Position numbers and translations under genes: made by a program. The notes under the pieces are model-generated. The model searched no databases and was not told the DNA's origin. It saw nothing but the letters and a program-made list of their open reading frames with translations. 64,000 nucleotides of DNA from Corallococcus sp. NCRR (GTDB lineage Bacteria > Myxococcota > Myxococcia > Myxococcales > Myxococcaceae): NCBI RefSeq assembly GCF_026965535.1, contig NZ_CP114039.1, forward strand, positions 2,666,001 through 2,730,000, given 5' to 3'. Below, piece after piece: positions 27,126-34,602 of this stretch; the stretch's first letter is position 1; the number at the start of each line of letters is the position of its first letter.

Positions 27126-28016
27126 TCAGGATTCGGACGGCAGCGCGGCGCGGGCTTCGGAGTACTCACGCACCATGCGCTCGACGACGGTCGCGGCGGG
27201 CAGCACGTCCTTCACGAAGGCCACGCCCTGGCCCGCGCTCCAGGTGTCCTTCCACGCCTTGCCCTGGCCCGCGCGGAAGCGCTCCAGCGCGCTCTTGATG
27301 AAGTTGCCGTGCACACCGGTGACTTCCTTCGTGTACTCCAGGTCCTCGGGCCCCGAGTCCACCAGCGCCTGCTTGTAGTCGGGCGCGGCGCCGGCCTCCT
27401 CCGTGGCCAGGAAGCGCGTGCCCACGTACGCGCCATCCATCCCCAGCGCGAGCGTGGCGGCCAGGTGGCGCCCCGTGGACAGCGCGCCCGCGAGCACCAC
27501 CGGCACGCCCAGCTCCGCCTTGAGCCACGGGCCCAGCACCATGGGGCTCAGGTTGCCCGCGTGGCCTCCCGCGCCGCTGCCCACCGCGACGAGCGCGTCC
27601 ACGCCGGCCTTCACGGCCTTCTCCGCGTGGCGCAGCGAAATCACGTCGCTCCACACCTTGCCGCCGTACGCGTGCACGCGCTCCACGATGGGCGTGGGGT
27701 CGCCCAGGCTGGTGATGACCAGCGGCACCTTGCGCTCCACCGTCGCGGCCACGTCCTCCTCCAGGCGCTCGGCCCACTTGAGGATGAGGTTCACGCCGAA
27801 GGGCACGTCCTTGGGGAACGTGCTCAGGAAGTCCCGGTACGCCTGCGCGGTGCGGTAGTTGAGCGACGGCACCGCGCCAATGGCGCCCGCGCGCCCGGCG
27901 GCCTCCAGGAGCGCCGCGTTGGACACCAGGAACATGGGGGCGGCGATGATGGGATAGCGGATGCCCAACATCTGGGTCACCGCGGTGTCGATGCGCGAAG
28001 GGGCCATGTGACGCAT
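27126..28016 (-). CDS. Nitronate monooxygenase/FabK-like flavoenzyme
   Basis: This 296-residue FMN-binding TIM-barrel protein belongs to the NMO (2-nitropropane dioxygenase) family. Landmarks are YPIIAAPMF at the first strand, GAIGAVPSLNYR, DALVAVGSGAGGHAGN (the phosphate/flavin loop with the catalytic-region histidine), VVLAGALSTGRHLAATLALG and DGAYVGTRFLATEE. Related enzymes oxidise nitronates or reduce enoyl-ACP (FabK), and the substrate is not determined. ATG 28007 is a plausible alternative start. It is divergent from pomY. Confidence 0.87.
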   Translation of the reverse strand: MRHMAPSRIDTAVTQMLGIRYPIIAAPMFLVSNAALLEAAGRAGAIGAVPSLNYRTAQAYRDFLSTFPKDVPFGVNLILKWAERLEEDVAATVERKVPLVITSLGDPTPIVERVHAYGGKVWSDVISLRHAEKAVKAGVDALVAVGSGAGGHAGNLSPMVLGPWLKAELGVPVVLAGALSTGRHLAATLALGMDGAYVGTRFLATEEAGAAPDYKQALVDSGPEDLEYTKEVTGVHGNFIKSALERFRAGQGKAWKDTWSAGQGVAFVKDVLPAATVVERMVREYSEARAALPSES

Positions 28017-28246
28017 TGGAGCATGCGTGCACGCGAGCGCGAGGCCGAAAAATCGGCCTGGGCGGCGTTGTCAATCACAGCGTGTCCCGGCGGGGGAAAA
28101 CCCCTGGTGTTTCCGTGGTTTACGTAGCACGTAGGGCTGACATAAGGTGCCTGCCCCGGCGGCGAGCCGGGAAACCGGGGAGTCCCTTCGGTGAAGCGAA
28201 CCGGGGAGCGCCGCCGAGCGCCTTCGCGGGGAGGCCAGAGCCAGTC

Positions 28247-30319
28247 GTGAGTGACGAGCGTCCGGACGCGCTGCTCAAGAGCGCACTCGAAAAGATCGTC
28301 TACTTCGAGGCCCGTGCGCAGCAGTTGCATGGCGAGCTGGCGTCCGCGCGCGACGAGCTTTCGCACCTGAAGGAGGACCTGGCGGCGGGGCACCAGCGTG
28401 AGCTGGACCTGCGCCGGGAGGTGGCGTCGCTGGAGGTGAAGAGCGCCCGCGCCCAGGCCGCGCACGAGGAGCTGTCGCGGCTCAATCAAGCGCTGCGGCT
28501 GGAGCGCGACCAGTTGATGGCGAAGCTGCTGGACGCGAGCCGGATCCACTCGTCCGGCCAGTCGCGCGCGATGGCGGAGGACGACGCCGACGAGCTGGGG
28601 TTCGACCTGGCGTCGTTCATCTCCCAGCTGCGCAGCGAGGTGATCCTCCGCGGGGATGTGCCGGCGGTGCGCGCGCCGTTCAACGGGCCCGCGGTGCCGC
28701 TGAAGGCCTCCGACCCGAGCGTGCCCTGGACGGAGCGTCCCTCGCCGGCCATTCCGCCCCGAGCCCCCGTGGCCGCGGTGGATTCGGGGCTGTCGCCGGT
28801 GGCGCGCGAGGCGCAGCGGCTGCAGAGCGAAGGCCGGCTGAGGGTGAGCCCGGAGCAGATGGCGGAGCTGTCCGGGCATTCGGGCAGTACCACGGACGAG
28901 ACGCTGTTCGGGTTCTCCGTGCGGGAGCTGTCAGCGGCGGACGCGGCGGCGCGGGTGCGGGCGGCGGAGCGGCTGAAGGCGCTGGCGCATCCGGCGGCGG
29001 CCCCCGCGCTGGCGGCGGCGCTGCACGCGGAGACGGACGCGACCGCGCAGGTGGCGCTGGTGCAGGCGTTCGCGGGGCTGTGCCGGGAGGAGGGCGCGTC
29101 GGTGGTGTCGCCGCTCCTGTCGTCGCCGGTGCCGGAGGTGCGCATCGCGGCGTTGAAGGCGCTGCTGGTGCTGGCGCCGAAGGACGCGGCGCCGCACCTG
29201 GCGCAGGCGATGAAGGACTCGGACCGGTCGGTGCGCCGGCGCGCGTCGCTGCTGGCCCTGGGGTTGGAGGGGGAGACGGCGCGGCGGCTGGGTGAGGACG
29301 CCATCCACGACACGGATCCGGAGGTCCGCGCGCTGGCGGCGCTGGCGCTGGGCGCGGGCCGGGGCGAGAACGCCCGGACGCTGCTGCTGGGCGCGCTGGA
29401 CGACGGCGAGGCGCGCGTGCGCAAGGCGGCGGCGCAGAGCCTGTCGCGCATCCTGGGCCACGACGTGTCCGCGGTGGTCGCGCTGGATGATGCGCACCGG
29501 CGCCGGGAGATCCGCCGGCTGGCGACGCTGCCCGTGAAGCCCGTGCGCGCGACGCTGGACGCGAAGCCCGTGTCCGTGTCCGTGGCCCCCGTGGTCGCGG
29601 AGGTGGCGCAGCCGGTGGCGGTGCAGGCCGCGCAGCCGGTGGCCGCGAATGTCGCGCCGCAGGTGAGCGCGCAGCCCCTGCCTTCGATTCCCGAGCACAC
29701 CGCCGTGCCGGTGTCGCTCGCTGACATCGCCGCGAACACCTCGCAGTGGACCGCCACGCCCGTGGCCGCCCCCGCGCTCGCGGTCGCCACCGTGGGCGCG
29801 GCCCGCTCCGCACCCGCCGTGATGCACGGTGCGGCTCCGGCTCCCGCGCGGGTCGCGAACGGCGGGCCCGTATCCTTCGCTTCGGGCCCTGCCGCGCCGC
29901 CCTCGCGCCCGGTGGCCTCCGTTCCCCCCGCGCCCGTGCCGCCGCATGCCGCGCCCGTGCCGCCGCATGCCGCGCCCGTGCCGCCGCATGCCGCGCCCGT
30001 GTCGCAGGCCGCGCCCGCGCAGCCCGCCGTGCGGCGGACGCCCGTGCAGGCCGCGCTGGTCGCCATGGGCGCGCCTCCTCCCGCCCGGGCTCCGGCGCCC
30101 TCCGCCCAGCCGCCGGTTCCTCCCAAGCGCGGGCCCTCTCCCGTGGAGGCGCTGTGTGGGGCGATGTTGCAGGAGGTGCGGGTCGCTGTCCGAGGACGCT
30201 CGCTCGCCGAGCTGACGTCCGGGCTGTCCGCTCCGGCGGAGCTCGCCCAGGAGGCTGTTGCCCTGCTGGTGGCCCGAGGGGCCATCGTGCGAAGGGGGCA
30301 CAAATACTTCGCCGCTTGA
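28247..30319 (+). CDS. pomY: PomY, HEAT-repeat cell-division site protein
   Basis: This 690-residue protein has the three-part PomY layout: an N-terminal coiled coil (about 1-110), a HEAT-repeat domain (about 225-410, helices such as EVRIALKALLVL in register) and a long Pro/Ala-rich disordered tail (about 430-620) ending in a folded Ala-rich segment. In M. xanthus PomY (about 680 residues) forms condensates on PomX clusters and promotes FtsZ ring formation at midcell. Identification rests on architecture plus the directly downstream pomZ and pomX. GTG 28247 is chosen because the 77 upstream codons are not coil-like. The tail contains perfect 21-base repeats. Confidence 0.85.
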   Translation: MSDERPDALLKSALEKIVYFEARAQQLHGELASARDELSHLKEDLAAGHQRELDLRREVASLEVKSARAQAAHEELSRLNQALRLERDQLMAKLLDASRIHSSGQSRAMAEDDADELGFDLASFISQLRSEVILRGDVPAVRAPFNGPAVPLKASDPSVPWTERPSPAIPPRAPVAAVDSGLSPVAREAQRLQSEGRLRVSPEQMAELSGHSGSTTDETLFGFSVRELSAADAAARVRAAERLKALAHPAAAPALAAALHAETDATAQVALVQAFAGLCREEGASVVSPLLSSPVPEVRIAALKALLVLAPKDAAPHLAQAMKDSDRSVRRRASLLALGLEGETARRLGEDAIHDTDPEVRALAALALGAGRGENARTLLLGALDDGEARVRKAAAQSLSRILGHDVSAVVALDDAHRRREIRRLATLPVKPVRATLDAKPVSVSVAPVVAEVAQPVAVQAAQPVAANVAPQVSAQPLPSIPEHTAVPVSLADIAANTSQWTATPVAAPALAVATVGAARSAPAVMHGAAPAPARVANGGPVSFASGPAAPPSRPVASVPPAPVPPHAAPVPPHAAPVPPHAAPVSQAAPAQPAVRRTPVQAALVAMGAPPPARAPAPSAQPPVPPKRGPSPVEALCGAMLQEVRVAVRGRSLAELTSGLSAPAELAQEAVALLVARGAIVRRGHKYFAA
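29930..30001 (+). repeat. Three perfect 21-base tandem repeats within pomY
   Basis: The unit begins GCGCCCGTGCCGCCGCATGC and is 21 bases long. It occurs three times without change plus a partial fourth copy, encoding APVPPHA repeats in frame. The repeats sit in the disordered tail, and copy number is likely to vary between strains. Confidence 0.9.
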
Positions 30320-30371
30320 GGCAAGGTGCTGCATCCCGCCCAGGCCTCACACGTCATCCGAAGGGTCGTTC

Positions 30372-31334
30372 ATGGAAGCGCCGACGTACAGCTCGAAGCA
30401 GGTAGCCGAGATGCTCGGCGTGACTGCGAAGTCCATCCCCACGGACCTGCGCAAGGACGCCTACGGCCCGGAAGACGTGTGGGAGCTGCGCACGACGCTC
30501 AACAAGTTCCCGCCCACCGCGGGCCTGCGCAAACAGCTCTTCCTCAACTTCAAGGGCGGCACCGGCAAGACGTCCCTGTCCACGTCCTACGCGTGGCGCC
30601 TGGCGGAGCTGGGCTACGCGGTCCTCCTCATCGACCTGGACAGCCAGGGCCACGCCACCAAGTGCCTGGGCTACGAGGGCGAGGACTTCGAGAAGACGCT
30701 CCTGGACGTGCTCGTCCGCAAGACGCCGCTCGCGCAGGTGGTGCAGAAGTCCACCCTGCCCAACCTGGACTTCATCCCGTCCAACCTGAGCATGTCCACG
30801 GTGGACCTGGCGCTGATGCCCATGGCCGGCCGTGAGTTCAAGCTGCGCAACGCGCTCAAGGACGTGGAGGCGCAGTACGACTTCATCGTCTTCGACGCGC
30901 CTCCGTCCTTCGGCCTGCTCAACCTCAACGCGCTGATGGCCGCGAACGACCTGTTCGTGCCGGTGCTCGCGGACTTCCTGTCCTTCCACGGCCTCAAGCT
31001 GCTGTTCGAAACGGTGCAGAGCCTGGAGGAGGACCTGAACCACGTGCTGGACCACGTGTTCATCGTGGTGAACTCCTTCAACGCCACCTTCAAGCTGGCG
31101 AAGGAGGCGCTGGAGGCGCTCCAGACGCACTACCCCGAGTACCTGCTGCCCACCATCATCCGGCAGTGCACCAAGTTCGCGCAGGCCTCCAGCGAGGGCC
31201 GCCCGGTGTTCGTGGCGGACCCCACGTCCAAGGGCGCCAACGACATCCAGGCCATGCTGGACAACGTGCTGCCGCGCCTGGTGGCCGCGCACGCCGCGGC
31301 GGTGAAGGCCGGCACCGCGACGAAAGCCGGCTGA
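30372..31334 (+). CDS. pomZ: PomZ, ParA/MinD-family ATPase positioning the division site
   Basis: This 320-residue ATPase uses the nucleoid as a track to bring the PomX/PomY cluster to midcell. The deviant Walker A motif is KGGTGKTS with Lys66, and the hydrolysis aspartate is Asp90 in LLIDLDSQGH. Both numbers equal those reported for M. xanthus PomZ. An unusual N-terminal 50 residues (SSKQVAEMLGVTAKSIPTDL) look like a MerR-type helix-turn-helix relic. FDAPPSFG is the switch II region. ATG 30372 is 52 bases after pomY, and pomX follows after 8 bases, so the three form one operon. Confidence 0.93.
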   Translation: MEAPTYSSKQVAEMLGVTAKSIPTDLRKDAYGPEDVWELRTTLNKFPPTAGLRKQLFLNFKGGTGKTSLSTSYAWRLAELGYAVLLIDLDSQGHATKCLGYEGEDFEKTLLDVLVRKTPLAQVVQKSTLPNLDFIPSNLSMSTVDLALMPMAGREFKLRNALKDVEAQYDFIVFDAPPSFGLLNLNALMAANDLFVPVLADFLSFHGLKLLFETVQSLEEDLNHVLDHVFIVVNSFNATFKLAKEALEALQTHYPEYLLPTIIRQCTKFAQASSEGRPVFVADPTSKGANDIQAMLDNVLPRLVAAHAAAVKAGTATKAG

Positions 31335-31342
31335 GAGTTCCC

Positions 31343-33016
31343 ATGAAGAAAGCCTTCGAACAGAACGTGTCCCGCGCGAAGCCGCGCCTCCGTCTGGGGG
31401 CGCTGACGGGTGCCCTCGACCCGGCCGACCCCACGGGGACCGCCGCCACGCCGGAGCCCACCGCTCCGGAAGCGCCCGCGCCCGTCGCCGAATCGCCGGA
31501 CCTGTCCTCCGAGGTGCGCTCGCGCATCGAGCGCCGCGCCGGCCCGCGCCCCACCGCCGCCGAGGCGATGGAGGCCGCGCTGAACGCCCCGCCCCGGCAC
31601 GCCGCGCCGCCCCCCGCCGCGCAGGGGCTGCCGGCGGTGACGGCGCCCTCGTTCTCGCCGGTGTCGCACGCGCTGTCCGCGCTGGTGTCCCCGGAGGCCG
31701 CCCGCGTGGAGGAGGAGGCTCCGCCCGAGCCGTGGATGGATGCGGACTCTCAGGCGACCGCGTCCGATTGGAACGTGGCGCAGGAGAGCGCGCCCGAGGA
31801 GTCCGTCTGGGACGCGGACGCCGTGCCGCCGGTGTCGCACCGCGAGGTGGCGGAGGCCGTCGCCGCGTCCGCGTGGAACGTGTCCGTCGCGCAGCAGCGC
31901 GAGTCCGTGGTCGAGGCCTTCGGCCGCGAGCCCCTGGGCGCCGAGCCGACCCCCACGCACGTGGAGCCGCCCCCGCCCGCCGCCGCGCACTGGGATGCGC
32001 TGACGGCGCGTCCGGCGGCCGCGACGCACGTGGACGCGATGCGCGTGGCGCCCCTGGCCCACTCCGCGACGCACGCGGAAGCCGCCGCGCCCGTCACGTT
32101 CGCGTCTCCGCCCCCGCCCCCGGCGATGGCGCAGGCGGAAGCCCCCCGGGGAATGCCGGCCACCTTCGCGGGCCCGCCTCCCGGAGTACAGTTCGATGGA
32201 CGGATGGGCGTTCAGGCCCTCCGCATGCCTTCCGAGGCCGAGCCCATGACGACGTACGCTGCCGTCCAGGCCTCCACCGTCACCACCACCGAGACGGTGG
32301 CCCGACAGGAAGCCGCGCCCGCCCCCGTCGAGGTGCAGACGCCCGCGCCTCCCCGCGAGGACGACTCCGAATCCCGCCGCGAGAAGCTCAAGGCCCGCCT
32401 CAAGGCCGTGCGCGAGAACCCGCGCCCGGAGCCGCTGCCCGCCACCGTCGCGGAAGCCGGCCAGCGCGCCGTGGAGCGCATCACCCACCTCCAGGCGGAG
32501 CTCACCAAGGTCAAGGCCGCCAACCTCACGCTCACCCAGGACCTGGAAGTGGCCCGCCGCCAGGCGGAGAAGGCCACCGAGGAGGCCCGCCTGCGCATGG
32601 ACGAGGCCCGCCGCCTGTCCGCGGAGATGGAAGGCCGCGTGAAGCTGCTGGCCGACCTGGAGCGCGAGCTGGCCTCCCTGGAAGGCGAGCGCGACGAAGC
32701 GCTCCTGTCCCTCCAGGAGTCCCGCCAGGCCCTCCAGGCCGCCGCGAAGGAGCACGAAGCGCTGGAGCAGGTCGTCACCAAGGGCAAGCTGGCCCTGGCC
32801 GACAGCCTGGCGGAAGAGGAGCGCCTCGCCGTGGAGCTGGAGGGCGCCAAGGACGAGTCCGCCTCCCTGCGCCGCGCCGTGGAGACGCTCCAGGGCGAGC
32901 GCGACGTGCTGGCCCAGCAGGTCGCGTCCCTCACCGCCGAGCGCGCCGAGCTGCTGGAGGCGCGCAAGGCCCTGGAGTCCGTGCACCGCGCCCTGAGTCA
33001 GGCCACGGTGCGCTGA
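31343..33016 (+). CDS. pomX: PomX, scaffold and PomZ ATPase-activating protein
   Basis: This 557-residue protein carries the signature N-terminal peptide MKKAFEQNVSRAKPRLRLG, whose Lys13 and Arg15 are the residues that stimulate PomZ in M. xanthus. An Ala/Pro-rich disordered region follows to about residue 335. The C-terminal 220 residues form a continuous coiled coil (for example KLKARLKAVRENPRPEP, then ITHLQAELTKVKAANLTLT) that builds the filamentous scaffold. The M. xanthus protein is, from memory, about 404 residues, so the disordered linker here is roughly 120 residues longer. It converges with the M48 protease gene, 3 bases apart. Confidence 0.9.
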   Translation: MKKAFEQNVSRAKPRLRLGALTGALDPADPTGTAATPEPTAPEAPAPVAESPDLSSEVRSRIERRAGPRPTAAEAMEAALNAPPRHAAPPPAAQGLPAVTAPSFSPVSHALSALVSPEAARVEEEAPPEPWMDADSQATASDWNVAQESAPEESVWDADAVPPVSHREVAEAVAASAWNVSVAQQRESVVEAFGREPLGAEPTPTHVEPPPPAAAHWDALTARPAAATHVDAMRVAPLAHSATHAEAAAPVTFASPPPPPAMAQAEAPRGMPATFAGPPPGVQFDGRMGVQALRMPSEAEPMTTYAAVQASTVTTTETVARQEAAPAPVEVQTPAPPREDDSESRREKLKARLKAVRENPRPEPLPATVAEAGQRAVERITHLQAELTKVKAANLTLTQDLEVARRQAEKATEEARLRMDEARRLSAEMEGRVKLLADLERELASLEGERDEALLSLQESRQALQAAAKEHEALEQVVTKGKLALADSLAEEERLAVELEGAKDESASLRRAVETLQGERDVLAQQVASLTAERAELLEARKALESVHRALSQATVR

Positions 33017-33019
33017 AGG

Positions 33020-34006
33020 CTACTTCGCGTCCTTCGCCACGCCCGTGGACTTCTTCACGGGCCCCACGACGGCGAAGGCCGCGGGCAGGGCCGGCCGCTG
33101 GAGCGACGCGACGTCCATCCGCGCGAGCGGATCCGCGTTGCTCCGCCGCGCCTCGACGAGCTGGGCAATCTGCTTCTTGCGGTCGCTCACGCTGGGGTGG
33201 TTCGCCAGGATTCCGCCGCCCCCGGTCGTCTGGCCGAGCAGCCGCGAATACTCGCCTGGGTCGTAGCCCGCGGACAGCAGCAGCTCCACCGCGAGCGCGT
33301 CCGCCGCCAGCTCCTCGTCCTTGCGGTGGCCCTTGCCGGCGAGCTCCACGGTCCCTTCGACCATCTTCGCCATCAGCCCCGTGTCCGAGTCCAGGTCCAG
33401 GCGGCCGTCCGACCGGCTCGCGCCCACCACCTTCGAGGCCACCGTCGACACGACCGCGCCCGCCACCGCGGCGCCCTTGCACGTGCTCACCTTCACGTCG
33501 ACGTACTGCCGCAGCGCGTGCTTGAGCACGACGTGGGCAATCTCATGCGCCAGCACGCCCGCGAGCTGCGCCTCGTTGTCCACGCCCTGGAGCAGCCGGC
33601 GCGTGACGAACACGTAGCCACCGGGCGCGGACAGGGCGTTGAAGTTCTCCGCGTCCTTGAGCACGCCGAACGTCCAGCTCAGCTCTGGCCGGGGGGACTG
33701 CATCGCCAGGTTGCGGCCCACCGTGTTGACGTAGGTGTTCAGCTTCTCCTCCGCCGCGCCTGACAGCATCAACCCGCTGCCCTGGCGGGCCCAGTGGATG
33801 GCCAGCGCGCTGCCCAGCGCGTACTCCTCCTGGATGGCCGGCGCCACCTTCAGCTTGTCGCAGGACCCCACCTGCTCCGCCGCGGCCGCCACCCGGTTCG
33901 CGTCCTCGCCCAGGTTCGCGGCCCTCAGGCCCTTCGCCACCTGCGTGCAGGACGTGAGGCTCAGCCCCAGGCCCACCGCCGCCAGCATCCCCATGCGCGA
34001 GCGCAT
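33020..34006 (-). CDS. M48-family zinc metalloprotease lipoprotein
   Basis: This 328-residue peptidase has a lipoprotein signal (SLTSC at about residues 16-20). The zinc site is HEIAH (about 153) with a third ligand glutamate in RKDEELAADALA (about 225), the M48 HExxH...E pattern, and SAPGGYVFVTRRLL before it. BepA-like periplasmic proteases of this family handle outer-membrane protein quality control. The start codon overlaps the preceding stop (TGATG on the minus strand), so translation is coupled to the SH3-like gene. Confidence 0.88.
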   Translation of the reverse strand: MRSRMGMLAAVGLGLSLTSCTQVAKGLRAANLGEDANRVAAAAEQVGSCDKLKVAPAIQEEYALGSALAIHWARQGSGLMLSGAAEEKLNTYVNTVGRNLAMQSPRPELSWTFGVLKDAENFNALSAPGGYVFVTRRLLQGVDNEAQLAGVLAHEIAHVVLKHALRQYVDVKVSTCKGAAVAGAVVSTVASKVVGASRSDGRLDLDSDTGLMAKMVEGTVELAGKGHRKDEELAADALAVELLLSAGYDPGEYSRLLGQTTGGGGILANHPSVSDRKKQIAQLVEARRSNADPLARMDVASLQRPALPAAFAVVGPVKKSTGVAKDAK

Positions 34007-34575
34007 CACTTCACCGCCTTCTTGGCCTGAGGCTGGGGGCCCAGCTTCGTGTTGGGCGCCACCACCGGGAACAGCCCGGCCTGCTTCACGTGCGCATCGA
34101 TCTCCGCGGGCGTGACCTTGAGGGCCAGGCCCTCCAGCTTCTGGATCTGCGCCACCGCGTCCGCGTAGTCGCCGCCCTTCTCCTTGCCGTACTTCTCCGC
34201 GCCCGGGCTCAGCGCCTTCACCGCCGCGCCGCTGGACACGAAGGCGGACGGGTCGATGCCGCGCGTCTTGCCGTCCTTGGACACCAGCTCCATGTCGGGC
34301 GGCTTCGTGGACAGGTTCGTCTGGAACACGTAGCCGGCCTTGCCTCCGGGCTCCGTCACCTGGTGCCACTGCGCGTTCTTCGGGTCCGCGCCCCGCCACG
34401 TCACCTGCTGCCCGGGCTGGAGCACGGCCACCACGTCCGCCGTGGGCACCGCGCTCTTGAGCACGCGGGTGTTGCGCGCCTTCACGTAGAGCTTCTCGTC
34501 CTTCTTCACCGCCCACGCGGCCGTCGCCGGCAGCCCCAGCGCCAGCAGCACGACGCCCCAGGTCCATCGTCTCAT
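34006..34575 (-). CDS. Exported SH3-like domain protein
   Basis: This 189-residue protein has a signal peptide (GVVLLALGLPATAAWA). A bacterial SH3-like domain follows (about 30-95: LYVKARNTRVLKSAV, QPGQQVTWRG, GYVFQTNLS), then a helical tail ending in a Lys/Gln-rich stretch. SH3b domains usually bind peptidoglycan or cell-envelope peptides. ATG 34575 is preferred with GGGGAGG 7 bases upstream. Its stop overlaps the M48 start by one base. It is probably one operon with the cyclase gene 27 bases upstream. Confidence 0.78.
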   Translation of the reverse strand: MRRWTWGVVLLALGLPATAAWAVKKDEKLYVKARNTRVLKSAVPTADVVAVLQPGQQVTWRGADPKNAQWHQVTEPGGKAGYVFQTNLSTKPPDMELVSKDGKTRGIDPSAFVSSGAAVKALSPGAEKYGKEKGGDYADAVAQIQKLEGLALKVTPAEIDAHVKQAGLFPVVAPNTKLGPQPQAKKAVK

Positions 34576-34602
34576 CGTCATCCTCCCCAACCTGATACGC
34601 CG

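Noticed and set aside
29930-30001. CRISPR-like repeats
   Set aside because: The repeats are directly adjacent with no spacers and are in frame within pomY.
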